Assembly (NCBI RefSeq): GCF_014773395.1
Contig: NZ_JACXAF010000013.1
Span: forward strand, 62,001 to 126,000
Reading direction: 5' to 3'
DNA from: Neiella litorisoli
GTDB taxonomy: Bacteria; Pseudomonadota; Gammaproteobacteria; Enterobacterales; Neiellaceae
Length of the DNA: 64,000 nt
Shown: positions 16,970 to 25,268 of the stretch, piece by piece
Numbering within the stretch: the first letter of the stretch is position 1
Layout of the letters: the number at the start of each line of letters is the position of its first letter
The notes under the pieces: model-generated
The model's database searches: none
Told to the model about the DNA's origin: nothing
The model's input: the letters and a program-made list of their open reading frames with translations, nothing else
Made by a program: the position numbers and the translations under genes

Positions 16970-19252
16970 ATGAGCTGGCGTGAGCGGATCATTGGTCAGG
17001 ACTCTTGGTGGCGGGTGATTGGCAAAGTCGCCTTTAGTCTTGCGGTGTTGCTGGCCGGCTACCTGATTTACCTCGACAGTAAATTGCAACAAGCATTTGC
17101 CGAGCTCTACCAGCCCCATGTGCTGACCGTACAAGCGCGCCCGCTGGTGATTCAGTCCGGCATTCGCCTTTCGGCAACCGAACTGGTTGCTGAATTAAAA
17201 GCGCTGGGGTACCAACAAGCCAACCAAATCAAACAGTTAAAGCAAGACCTTCACTCCAAGCTGTTGGTTCATCATCGCGATGCGATTCATTTTACCGCCA
17301 CCGATCACCAGCAGGGGGTCATTACCGTTGGTTTTGAGCAAGACCGCATTACCAAGCTACAGGCCGCAGGCTCCCCGTTAGACAAACTGACTTTAGCGCC
17401 GGTGACGCTGGATAAAATCTGGGCGGGAACGCGAGAAGATCGGATTTGGATCGATTTACAGCAAGTGCCGGAGCAGCTTATTGAGTTACTGCTGTTAGTT
17501 GAGGACCGCGGCTTTTACCAACACTGGGGAGTTAATCCGATTGCCATTGCCAGAGCCATGGTGGCGAATTTGCAGGCTGGCCATACGGTACAGGGAGGCA
17601 GCACCTTAACCCAGCAACTGGCTAAGAACCTTTTGCTGACACGCCAGCGCAGCCTGATCAGAAAACTCAATGAAGCATTCCTAGCGCTACTGATGGAGTG
17701 GCGTTACGACAAAGATGTCATTCTCGAAGCTTATATCAATGAAATATACATGGGGCAGCACGGTGCAACGGCGATCCATGGTTTTGCCACAGCCAGCCAG
17801 TTTTACTTCAACAAGCCGCTGCATCAGCTGAATTTAGAACAACAAGTTGCGTTAGTCGCGATGGTCAAAGGACCAAGCCTGTATAACCCGTGGCGGCGCC
17901 CAGAAAAGCTTGCCGAGCGGCGTGATCTAATTTTACGAATGTTGCTCGAGCGGGAGCAACTCGACACCGACTTATACCAACGCATTAGTGCCCGACCGGT
18001 GGCCGTTGTGGCGAAACAAAAGCTGCAGTTAAAACAGCGGCCAGCGGTGGTTCGAGCCGTGCGAAAAGAGCTGCAGCAGCGCATTTCATCTCGTCATGCT
18101 GGTGAGTTGATGGCGGTGGCGACGACCATTGATCCGCTATCGCAGGCTGCTATGGAGCAAACTGCGGTGAGTGTGATCGAAGAATTAGAAGATCGTCATC
18201 AATTGCAGCAACTGCAGGTTGCCATGATTGCGGTCGACAGCGTTAGTGGGGCGGTCCGAGCAATGATTAGTGACCGTCGGCCAGATTACCCCGGCTACGA
18301 TCGGGTGACCGAAGCGCAGCGACCGATTGGCTCGTTGTTGAAACCTGTGATTTTACTTGCTGGGCTTGAGTTTAAATCGGACATGAGTTTGGCGTCGAAG
18401 CTCAACGATAGGCCCGTGTCGATGCGCAGCTCGGAGGGCAAACGCTGGCAGCCGCAGAACTTTGACAAACAGTATCGCGGCAGTGTGGTGGCGATTGATG
18501 CGTTGGCGAAATCCTTGAATGTGCCTTTCGTCAACTTGGGGATGTCGGTAGGTCTGGAGCCGATCGCTAAGTTATTGGCAGGCCTCACCGGAGCGCCCGC
18601 GCCGCATTTATATCCGTCAGATTTATTGGGCAGTGTGTCCATGTCGCCATGGCAAGTAGCGCAGCTATACAGTTCTTTGGTCAACTATGGCTCCTATCAG
18701 CCACTTTATTTAGTTGCGGGGGTCTCTTTAGATCGTTCGGGTAATCAACATATTCGGCCGCCTGGCAGCTATCAGGCGCTTGATTCATCCAATGCTTATC
18801 AAGTGATGTTTGCCATGCAGCAGGTCGTCAAAGCGGGCACCGCAAAGCAGTTGCAAAGTGCTTTTGGTGACGCTGAGCTGGCGGCCAAAACCGGCACCTC
18901 GAACGATTATCGGGATGCGTGGTTCGTTGGGGTTGATGGTCGCGAAATTGTCGTGGTGTGGGTTGGCCGCGATGACAATCAGCCGATCAAACTGACCGGT
19001 AGTCAGGCGGCCATGCAATTCTACAGTCGCTATTTGGCGAAGCGAAAAGCACTGCCATTACAGCTGATCCCGCCGACTGATGTGGCATTAATGGCGGTTG
19101 ATAGCGACGGCCAGATTTTTTCGGGCGAATGCCAAAAACAGCGTGTACTGCCAATCGATCAGCGCAAAGATCTTGCGATTCAACCTTGTGTCAAAAAAGA
19201 GACACCAAAAGATGATAGTGTCAGACCTTGGTGGAAAAGGATTTTTGGTTAA
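16970..19252 (+). CDS. mrcB: Penicillin-binding protein 1B, bifunctional transglycosylase/transpeptidase
   Basis: Polymerises lipid II glycan and cross-links stem peptides in the periplasm. 760 residues: short cytoplasmic head, one transmembrane segment (about 20-42), UB2H domain (about 48-130, the LpoB docking region), GT51 domain with EDRGFYQHWGVNP (catalytic Glu) and QGGSTLTQQLAKNLLL, then a transpeptidase domain with SLLK near 455, SLN near 510 and KTGTSNDYRDAW near 642. Ordering with hrpB and panDCB follows the enterobacterial pattern. The downstream palindrome and terminator-like repeats lie at 19275-19342. Confidence 0.96.
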   Translation: MSWRERIIGQDSWWRVIGKVAFSLAVLLAGYLIYLDSKLQQAFAELYQPHVLTVQARPLVIQSGIRLSATELVAELKALGYQQANQIKQLKQDLHSKLLVHHRDAIHFTATDHQQGVITVGFEQDRITKLQAAGSPLDKLTLAPVTLDKIWAGTREDRIWIDLQQVPEQLIELLLLVEDRGFYQHWGVNPIAIARAMVANLQAGHTVQGGSTLTQQLAKNLLLTRQRSLIRKLNEAFLALLMEWRYDKDVILEAYINEIYMGQHGATAIHGFATASQFYFNKPLHQLNLEQQVALVAMVKGPSLYNPWRRPEKLAERRDLILRMLLEREQLDTDLYQRISARPVAVVAKQKLQLKQRPAVVRAVRKELQQRISSRHAGELMAVATTIDPLSQAAMEQTAVSVIEELEDRHQLQQLQVAMIAVDSVSGAVRAMISDRRPDYPGYDRVTEAQRPIGSLLKPVILLAGLEFKSDMSLASKLNDRPVSMRSSEGKRWQPQNFDKQYRGSVVAIDALAKSLNVPFVNLGMSVGLEPIAKLLAGLTGAPAPHLYPSDLLGSVSMSPWQVAQLYSSLVNYGSYQPLYLVAGVSLDRSGNQHIRPPGSYQALDSSNAYQVMFAMQQVVKAGTAKQLQSAFGDAELAAKTGTSNDYRDAWFVGVDGREIVVVWVGRDDNQPIKLTGSQAAMQFYSRYLAKRKALPLQLIPPTDVALMAVDSDGQIFSGECQKQRVLPIDQRKDLAIQPCVKKETPKDDSVRPWWKRIFG

Positions 19253-19274
19253 AATACAACGAGCAAAAATTGGC

Positions 19275-19292
19275 GTGACAAACATTTGTCAC
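19275..19292. promoter_or_regulatory. Perfect 18-base palindrome upstream of the OmpA-type lipoprotein gene
   Basis: GTGACAAA-CA-TTTGTCAC with 8-base perfect arms, 22 bases after mrcB and about 110 before the next ATG. Spacing does not fit CRP/FNR (their half-sites are six bases apart). No T run follows closely, so an operator is more likely than a terminator. The binding protein is unknown. Confidence 0.45.
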
Positions 19293-19402
19293 CTACTTTT
19301 GTATGGAATGACCTGACAACTAAAAACTGGTCGTCATTTTTTAGGCTAGAGCTTCTGTGCTAGGAGCATAATAAGTAATACACACTTACGAGGACTTTTT
19401 GG

Positions 19403-20197
19403 ATGAACGCGAAAAGATTGATATCACTAATCGCCTTCGCGGCAGTGATGCTAAGCGGTTGTGCCACTAACCGTGATAACCCTGGAGAAAACATTGGATT
19501 TTGTACGATTGCTGGTGGCGCCCTTGGCGGTGCGGCAACCGGTGCAGGCCTAACAAGTGCAGCAGCGCCGGCTGGTGCGGTTGCTGGTGCGATTGCTGGC
19601 GCCATTCTTTGCGATCCTGAAGATGAAGATCGCGACGGAGTGCCAGATGAATTCGACAAATGCCCAGGTACCCCTGAAGGCGTTAAAGTGGATCGCGATG
19701 GCTGCCCACTAGACACTGATGGCGATGGTGTGCCGGATCACTTGGACGAGTGCCCGAACACCCCAGCAGGTATTGAAGTGAATGAAAAAGGCTGTCCGCT
19801 GATCATTGCATCGAATATTCCTGATGAATGTAAACCTTACCTATTCGTTACTGACGACAAAATGGTGAAAGCGAAACCAGTATTGTTTGCCTTTGATTCG
19901 GCTGAGATTTCTGGTGAAGGTCAGAAGATCTTGTCTTGTGTCGCTCGTGCCGCAAACGCAACCAACGTGCCGATGCTGGAAGTCGCCGGTTACACCGACT
20001 CAATCGGCTCTAAAGAGTACAACGTCCGCTTGTCACAGCGCCGTGCCGGTAATGCTCGTGCCGTTCTGGTATCAGAGGGTGTAGCTGAATCCAAGTTGGA
20101 TGTGCAAGGCTATGGTATGGAAGATCCAGTGGTTGCCAACGACTCTGAAGCCAACCGTGCGAAGAACCGCCGAGTGGAAGTCTTCCCTAAAAAATAG
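19403..20197 (+). CDS. OmpA-family lipoprotein with thrombospondin type 3 repeats
   Basis: 264 residues. Lipobox LSGC at about 17-20 for lipid anchoring. A glycine-rich region (GGALGGAATGAGL, AVAGAIAGAIL) of glycine-zipper type is followed by two TSP3-like calcium-binding repeats (DEDRDGVPDEFDKCP; DTDGDGVPDHLDECP) and a C-terminal OmpA domain (about 150-264) with FAFDSAEI, GYTDSIGSKEYNVRLSQRRA and NRRVEV, which binds peptidoglycan. Likely links outer membrane to the wall. Followed by a strong terminator. Confidence 0.93.
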   Translation: MNAKRLISLIAFAAVMLSGCATNRDNPGENIGFCTIAGGALGGAATGAGLTSAAAPAGAVAGAIAGAILCDPEDEDRDGVPDEFDKCPGTPEGVKVDRDGCPLDTDGDGVPDHLDECPNTPAGIEVNEKGCPLIIASNIPDECKPYLFVTDDKMVKAKPVLFAFDSAEISGEGQKILSCVARAANATNVPMLEVAGYTDSIGSKEYNVRLSQRRAGNARAVLVSEGVAESKLDVQGYGMEDPVVANDSEANRAKNRRVEVFPKK

Positions 20198-20214
20198 TCA
20201 TGATTGACTGAGAT

Positions 20215-20244
20215 AAAAAACGCCTGCTTTTTGCAGGCGTTTTT
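20215..20244 (+). terminator. Rho-independent terminator after the OmpA-type lipoprotein gene
   Basis: AAACGCCTGC - TTTTT - GCAGGCGTTT followed by T run; it also ends with an A run on the other side and so can serve the convergent galT-like gene. Confidence 0.9.
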
Positions 20245-20260
20245 GTTGCGGCCAACAGTA

Positions 20261-21409
20261 CTAACTCTCGGGTTTTGTTCGCAGCAACCCAATTCGTTCT
20301 TGCAAACGCTGGTGGCAATCGGTTGGCAATGCCTGACAGACCCAGCAGCCTTGTAATTCAAGCCCGCCCATGGTGTCTGCGCGCGGCAGAATTTCAACGT
20401 ACAAGCCGCAGCCCGGTCCAGTGTGCAGCGTCACGTTAAACGCAATGGGTTTGCCGTCGGCGGCTAGCTCGGCTCGAATGGACTTGATCGCCAGCTGCAT
20501 TGCCTCTGTCAGCTGTCGCGTTTGCAACGGCGTTAAATGATGCAAATGGCTGCACGCGGTATCTTTGACAAACGCCATCATGGTGTAAGGACGGTGCATG
20601 AAGTAGGGGATCAGCAATACCACTTCGCCCAAATCCAGCAACTCGAGCGAGGTCGGGTTTTCTCGCAGCATGTAGTCGGCAAAAGTTTCCATATGGCGAC
20701 CATAAAACCGCCAGTTGTTAAAGCTGCTTCGGCTCATGATGTTTGAAAACACCAATTGCTGATGGCCGTGGGTGAGCGAAGCGCCGGCCTTAGCGCCATA
20801 ATTTTTAAAGATAGAAAAATAGCCACGGCTGCCTTGCTGGCAACCGGCCGTTTTGGGCATGGCATCAGCTTCGGTGAGCACTTTGAGGCTGAACTTGGCC
20901 AGTTGATCAACGGTCAGTACCAGATCGTCGATCGCCATATTGTGCCAGTCAGCATGGTGATCTGAACTGGTCCATTGGAGAAAGTGGCCGCCAAAAATAT
21001 GGCCGCCGCGGATAAAAGATTGGGTGCCAAATTCGGTGTGAGCTTCTGGGTTTAAACCATGGGGCGTAACCACAGGATAAAGGTTATCGGTAATAAAACT
21101 GGCACCTTCGGATAGCGGTTGAATGTGGCAGACTGTGGTTAGCTGACCCTGACATATGGGGCAGTCTGATTGATCGTCCGATTGGGCGGCTGGTTCTGCT
21201 GCGGTGGTATGGATTCGCTTCGCGCGAGCGGCGCTGAACACGCTAATGGTGCCGTCTCTCGGGTCAATCTGATAATGGGATTCTGGTATGTTTTGGCTGC
21301 TGTTGGAGTTATCAATCAATTGCTCGATTAACTGCGATAGCTCCATACGCAGGGGTTGCGGATCGACCAGATGCTGTTTTAATTTGGCCATCGATACGAA
21401 TTGTTTCAT
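20261..21409 (-). CDS. GalT/HIT-superfamily nucleotidyltransferase-like protein
   Basis: About 382 residues from ATG 21409. The core resembles galactose-1-phosphate uridylyltransferase and ADP-glucose phosphorylase: zinc-type CPICQG near residue 100, NLYPVVTPHGLNPEAHTE, KNYGAKAGASLTHGHQQLVFS with the HxHxQ catalytic triplet, and SRSSFNN. The N-terminal ~90 residues are unusual, and no galK, galE or other Leloir gene is nearby. Substrate is unknown; classification as galT itself would be too strong. Transcribed towards the OmpA-type gene; its upstream region shares space with the mraZ operator region. Confidence 0.8.
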   Translation of the reverse strand: MKQFVSMAKLKQHLVDPQPLRMELSQLIEQLIDNSNSSQNIPESHYQIDPRDGTISVFSAARAKRIHTTAAEPAAQSDDQSDCPICQGQLTTVCHIQPLSEGASFITDNLYPVVTPHGLNPEAHTEFGTQSFIRGGHIFGGHFLQWTSSDHHADWHNMAIDDLVLTVDQLAKFSLKVLTEADAMPKTAGCQQGSRGYFSIFKNYGAKAGASLTHGHQQLVFSNIMSRSSFNNWRFYGRHMETFADYMLRENPTSLELLDLGEVVLLIPYFMHRPYTMMAFVKDTACSHLHHLTPLQTRQLTEAMQLAIKSIRAELAADGKPIAFNVTLHTGPGCGLYVEILPRADTMGGLELQGCWVCQALPTDCHQRLQERIGLLRTKPES

Positions 21410-21552
21410 CTCGCTTGCTCTGTGAATTAACTGGCTTGTTATCAGTATAGGAGTCGAACGGGTCGTCCACTGGCGCAAGACTAGAAAAACCGATTGAGGC
21501 GATGGTGTGGCATGACCACTGTGCAATTAATCAACAAATTTGTGATCTGCCC

Positions 21553-21573
21553 CTGTTTCCCACTTTGATCCAC
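21553..21573 (-). promoter_or_regulatory. Inverted MraZ-box-like pair facing the galT-like gene
   Basis: On the minus strand TGGATCAAAG (from 21572) is followed by TGGGAAACAG (from 21562): two TGG[A/G] repeats at exactly 10-base spacing, the same pattern as the mraZ operator but on the opposite strand. Function is inference. Confidence 0.4.
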
Positions 21574-21727
21574 CCTTGGATCATTTTTGTCAAAAAATGG
21601 ATCTTGTTCAAACCTTCGCCAGCCCTTTAATTGTCACATTTATGCCATCATTTCCCACTTCTTTTTCAATACCAATTGGTTAGCTGAAAGCCGCTTTTTT
21701 ATTGCCATAAAAGCCTTATCACCTCCC

Positions 21728-21757
21728 TTGACAGACCTTGTTTGCAATCCCTAAACT
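21728..21757 (+). promoter_or_regulatory. Predicted mra promoter (sigma70)
   Basis: Consensus -35 TTGACA (21728-21733), 18-base spacer, -10 TAAACT (21752-21757). Predicted start of transcription about 21764, immediately before the MraZ repeats. The promoter would drive the long dcw operon. Confidence 0.65.
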
Positions 21758-21764
21758 AGCTTTC

Positions 21765-21795
21765 GTGGGAAAAAGTGGATCAAAGTGGATCATTG
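21765..21795 (+). promoter_or_regulatory. MraZ operator (three 10-base repeats)
   Basis: TGGGAAAAAG, TGGATCAAAG, TGGATCATTG begin at 21766, 21776 and 21786. E. coli MraZ represses its own promoter by binding TGGG-type direct repeats spaced one helical turn apart; the pattern here is the same. A further TGGATC at 21830 overlaps the ribosome site and start codon. Confidence 0.75.
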
Positions 21796-21835
21796 TTGAA
21801 TTAGTGTGTCGAATGTTACGACACAAAGGTGGATC

Positions 21836-22294
21836 ATGTTTCGTGGGGCAAGTGCAATCAGCTTGGATAGTAAGGGACGGCTCGCTGTACCCTCGCGCTA
21901 TCGCGACATGCTGATGAATCAATGTGGAGGCCGTCTGGTATGTACCATTGACGTGGCCTCGCCCTGCCTACTGTTATATCCCCTACCCGAATGGGAAGCC
22001 ATTGAAGCACAATTGCGCCGTCTCTCCAGCATGAAAGAAGCCGAACGTCGTTTGCAACGACTGCTGATCGGCCATGCCAGCGATTGTGACATGGATAAAA
22101 ATGGTCGCTTTCTGATCCCCGCCAAACTGCGTCAATTTGCCTCGTTGGAAAAGCAAATCACGCTGGTTGGCCAAACCAACAAATTTGAAATTTGGTCCGA
22201 TGACAACTGGCAAGCCCAGGTGGACAAGGACTTGGCAGCACAGCTTGCCGATGATGAACCATTAAGCGATAACCTTCTAAACATAAGTATTTAA
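21836..22294 (+). CDS. mraZ: Transcriptional regulator MraZ
   Basis: AbrB/SpoVT-fold DNA-binding protein, first gene of the dcw operon; a repressor of it in E. coli. 152 residues from ATG 21836 (AGGTGG just upstream). An in-frame alternative start 10 codons earlier is disfavoured. Two MraZ domains: FRGASAISLDSKGRLAVPSRYRD near residue 2 and CDMDKNGRFLIPAKLR near 85. The stop is directly followed by the rsmH ATG. Confidence 0.96.
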   Translation: MFRGASAISLDSKGRLAVPSRYRDMLMNQCGGRLVCTIDVASPCLLLYPLPEWEAIEAQLRRLSSMKEAERRLQRLLIGHASDCDMDKNGRFLIPAKLRQFASLEKQITLVGQTNKFEIWSDDNWQAQVDKDLAAQLADDEPLSDNLLNISI

Positions 22295-23239
22295 ATGGCA
22301 GCGAGTCAGGAGCATGTCACCGTACTACTGCATGAAGCAGTGGATGCGTTGGCGATCAAAACGGATGGGATCTATGTGGACGCGACTTTTGGTCGCGGCG
22401 GCCACAGCAGAGAGATATTGTCCCGTCTCGGTCCTGATGGTCGGTTAATTGCGATTGACCGCGATCCGCAAGCTATTGCCACCGCACAGCAGATTAACGA
22501 TCCACGATTCAGCATCCAGCATGGTCCCTTCTCCCACATCCACACCTATCTGGAACAGCGTGAGTTAATCGGCAAAGTTGATGGCATCTTATTTGATTTA
22601 GGGGTGTCGTCGCCGCAATTGGATCAAGCCGATCGTGGCTTTAGCTTCTTGCGAGATGGGCCACTCGACATGCGGATGGATCCCACTTCCGGTCGCAATG
22701 CCGCCGAGTGGTTGGCTGAGGCCGAAGCGGATGAGATTAGCTGGGTACTCAAAGAATTCGGCGAAGAGCGCTTTGCTTGGCGGATCGCCAAAGCGATTGT
22801 TGCCCATCGCGACGATGCGCCGCTCACGACTACCCATCAGCTGGCTGATTTGATTGCTAAGGTCAGTCCCAAGCGAGAAAAGAACAAACATCCTGCTACT
22901 CGCAGTTTTCAAGCGATTCGGATTTACATTAACTCCGAATTAGAGGAGATCCGCCAAGCCTTAGATGGGGCGCTGGACGCGTTAGCCAATACAGGGCGCT
23001 TGTCGGTGATCAGCTTCCATTCGCTTGAAGATCGGATTGTAAAGCAATTTATTCGGCATCACAGTAAGGGCACACCACCGCCGCGCGGTTTGCCGTTAAC
23101 CGAAGAACAACTGAAACAGTCACTGCCACTCAAGGCGATTGGCAAAGCGATTAAACCCTCAGCCCGAGAAATTGAAATCAATAGCCGTGCGCGCAGCTCG
23201 GTGCTGAGGATCGCAGAAAAGCAGGGGGTGAAGCAATGA
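22295..23239 (+). CDS. rsmH: 16S rRNA (cytosine1402-N4)-methyltransferase
   Basis: SAM-dependent methylation of C1402 in the ribosomal P site. 314 residues. Motifs: [13 protein letters not shown] near residue 5, [10 protein letters not shown] (SAM loop) near 33, AIDRDPQAI near 52, [10 protein letters not shown] near 102, DMRMDPTSG near 126 and [13 protein letters not shown] near 242. No gap to mraZ; its TGA overlaps the ftsL ATG by four bases. Confidence 0.97.
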   Translation: MAASQEHVTVLLHEAVDALAIKTDGIYVDATFGRGGHSREILSRLGPDGRLIAIDRDPQAIATAQQINDPRFSIQHGPFSHIHTYLEQRELIGKVDGILFDLGVSSPQLDQADRGFSFLRDGPLDMRMDPTSGRNAAEWLAEAEADEISWVLKEFGEERFAWRIAKAIVAHRDDAPLTTTHQLADLIAKVSPKREKNKHPATRSFQAIRIYINSELEEIRQALDGALDALANTGRLSVISFHSLEDRIVKQFIRHHSKGTPPPRGLPLTEEQLKQSLPLKAIGKAIKPSAREIEINSRARSSVLRIAEKQGVKQ

Positions 23240-23544
23240 GTCACCCCCTGCTCGTGAAAGTCATGCTGCGAGACATCCTGCGCTACAAGTTGCGTTGGAC
23301 CCTCGGTATTGCGGTATTGATCAGTGCTTTTGCCGTGGTTCAGTTGGCCTATGACAATCGTCAGCTCACCGCACAGTTAGATGAGCTGAAGCAGCAGCGC
23401 GATCACCTTGATGTTGAGTGGCGTCACCTGCGCCTTGAAGAAGGCGCCTTGGCTGAACATAGCCGCATTAGCCGCAAAGCCACCAAACAACTGGGTATGG
23501 TTAGGCCATCGCGGACTGACCAAACGCTGGTGGAGGTTCGATGA
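23236..23544 (+). CDS. ftsL: Cell division protein FtsL
   Basis: Small bitopic protein of the FtsQLB complex that activates septal wall synthesis. 102 residues: short cytoplasmic tail, one membrane segment at about 20-42 ([16 protein letters not shown]), then a periplasmic leucine-zipper-like coiled coil ([21 protein letters not shown]). Identified by position and topology, since FtsL sequence is poorly conserved. Overlaps rsmH and ftsI by four bases each. Confidence 0.92.
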   Translation: MSHPLLVKVMLRDILRYKLRWTLGIAVLISAFAVVQLAYDNRQLTAQLDELKQQRDHLDVEWRHLRLEEGALAEHSRISRKATKQLGMVRPSRTDQTLVEVR

Positions 23545-25268
23545 GTCGTTCCACCCACGCCAAGCGTAAGCTAAGACCCACGGTGATCCCATGGCGGTTC
23601 TATACCGTGGTGATCGCGATTGGTTTGATGTTTACCATGCTGGTGGCTCGGGCTGCGTATATTCAGGTGCTCGAACCTGACCGCCTCAAGCGTGAAGGCG
23701 ATATGCGATCGCTGCGAACTAAAACTGGCGATGTTCAGCGCGGCACGATTACCGACCGTCATGGTGAAGAGTTGGCTGTCAGCGTGCCGGTCAAAGCGGT
23801 GTGGGTTGATCCGAAAGTGATTGCCGACCGTGGCGGTATTCAAAAGCGTCAGCATTGGACTGCCCTTGCTGATGCCCTCGGTATCAAAGCCGATGAGCTG
23901 ATCACTAAAATCGAATCGTCACCCAATCGCCGTTTTATGTACATCAAGCGGCAAGTGACCCCAGCGCTGTCTGAATATGTCCGCAAACTCAAGTTGCCCG
24001 GTGTGTTTCTTAAAACAGAATCCCGTCGTTTCTACCCTGCGGGTGAAGTCAGTGCTCACATTGTGGGTGTCACCAACATTGATGCCAATGGTATTGAGGG
24101 CATTGAGTCGACCTTTAATGACTGGTTGATTGGTAGTCCAGAAAAGCGCCGAATTCGCAAAGATCGTTCCGGCCGCACCGTGGAAGAGTTGGGCATTATT
24201 GAAGCGCGCGAAAAACCGGGTGATATCGAGCTGGCCATTGATCAACGTATTCAAGCCCTTGCTTATCGCGAACTTAAAATCGCCACTGAGTATCACGGCG
24301 CAACGTCCGGCTCGGTGGTGGTGATTGATGTTGAAACCGGTGAAATCTTAGCGTTGGCCAATACGCCATCGTTTAATCCTAATAACCGTGCTGACCGCGA
24401 CCCGTTTCGGATGCGCAATCGCGCGGTGACCGATGCCTTTGAGCCTGGCTCGACGGTGAAACCCATGGTGGTTTTGGGTGCCTTAGCCAATGGTGTGATT
24501 GATGCCGATTCGGTGATTAGCACCTCACCGGGGTGGATGCGCATTGGTGGCCGTGAAGTGCGTGACAGCAAAAACTACGGCGACATGTCGGTGCGGGCGG
24601 TATTGCAAAAATCGAGTAACGTTGGGGTCACCAAAATGGCCCTGCAATCGAGCCCAGATCAGCTGATCGAAACCTTCTTCCAATTAGGTTTTGGTGGTTT
24701 ATCCGATGCCATGTTGCCTGGCGAATCCATGGGCCATTTGTCGATTCGCCGTAAATGGTCGGATTTTGAATTGGCCACTTTGTCGTTTGGCTATGGTATG
24801 ACCATCACCCCGATTCAGTTGGCGCGCGCTTATGCCGTGCTGGGTGCCGGCGGGATTAAATATCCATTATCGATTTTGAAACTCAATGAGTTGCCGCAAG
24901 GGGATCGGGTGATTGAAGAGCAGCACGTCGCTAACGTGCTGGAAATGCTCGAATCAGTAACCGAAGAGGGCGGCACTGGCACCAAGGCTCGGGTACCTGG
25001 CTATCGGGTAGCAGGTAAAACGGGCACTGCGCGTAAAGCCATCGCCGGTGGTTATGGCGAAGAATATGTCGCTGATTTTGCTGGGGTAGCGCCTTTGTCT
25101 CAGCCCAAGTTAGCCATTGCGGTGGTCATTAACGAACCCGCCGGCGATAAGTATTACGGCGGTGATGTTGCCGCACCGGTATTCTCTGCGGTGATGGCCG
25201 GAGCGCTGCATTACCTCAATATTCCGCCCGATGCGGACACATCTGATTATGCGAGGGTATGGCCATGA
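23541..25268 (+). CDS. ftsI: Peptidoglycan transpeptidase FtsI (PBP3)
   Basis: Septum-specific class B penicillin-binding protein partnering FtsW. 575 residues: cytoplasmic stub, a membrane anchor at about 20-40, dimerisation/pedestal region, and transpeptidase domain with STVK near residue 310, SSNVG near 356 and KTGTARKA near 493. Slightly shorter than E. coli PBP3 (588), without an obvious processed C-terminal tail. Start overlaps ftsL stop (ATGA). Confidence 0.97.
   Translation: MSRSTHAKRKLRPTVIPWRFYTVVIAIGLMFTMLVARAAYIQVLEPDRLKREGDMRSLRTKTGDVQRGTITDRHGEELAVSVPVKAVWVDPKVIADRGGIQKRQHWTALADALGIKADELITKIESSPNRRFMYIKRQVTPALSEYVRKLKLPGVFLKTESRRFYPAGEVSAHIVGVTNIDANGIEGIESTFNDWLIGSPEKRRIRKDRSGRTVEELGIIEAREKPGDIELAIDQRIQALAYRELKIATEYHGATSGSVVVIDVETGEILALANTPSFNPNNRADRDPFRMRNRAVTDAFEPGSTVKPMVVLGALANGVIDADSVISTSPGWMRIGGREVRDSKNYGDMSVRAVLQKSSNVGVTKMALQSSPDQLIETFFQLGFGGLSDAMLPGESMGHLSIRRKWSDFELATLSFGYGMTITPIQLARAYAVLGAGGIKYPLSILKLNELPQGDRVIEEQHVANVLEMLESVTEEGGTGTKARVPGYRVAGKTGTARKAIAGGYGEEYVADFAGVAPLSQPKLAIAVVINEPAGDKYYGGDVAAPVFSAVMAGALHYLNIPPDADTSDYARVWP

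Larger units (their letters stand above)
21410..21835. other. 426-base regulatory region between galT-like gene and mraZ
   Basis: No gene is seen. It holds a sigma70-type promoter and MraZ-box repeats for mraZ (annotated separately), plus a pair of TGG repeats on the opposite strand at 21553-21573. The hexamer TGGATC occurs five times on plus (21577, 21598, 21776, 21786 and the one at 21830 overlapping the mraZ start) and once on minus. A short TTTCCCACTTC motif occurs at 21652. Confidence 0.7.

Noticed and set aside
16823-17134. Minus-strand 103-codon frame at the mrcB start
   Set aside because: Covers the N-terminus of PBP1B in antisense and competes with the better supported 54-residue gene.
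19098-19316. Plus-strand 72-codon frame at the mrcB end
   Set aside because: Out-of-frame overlap with mrcB; runs through the palindrome.
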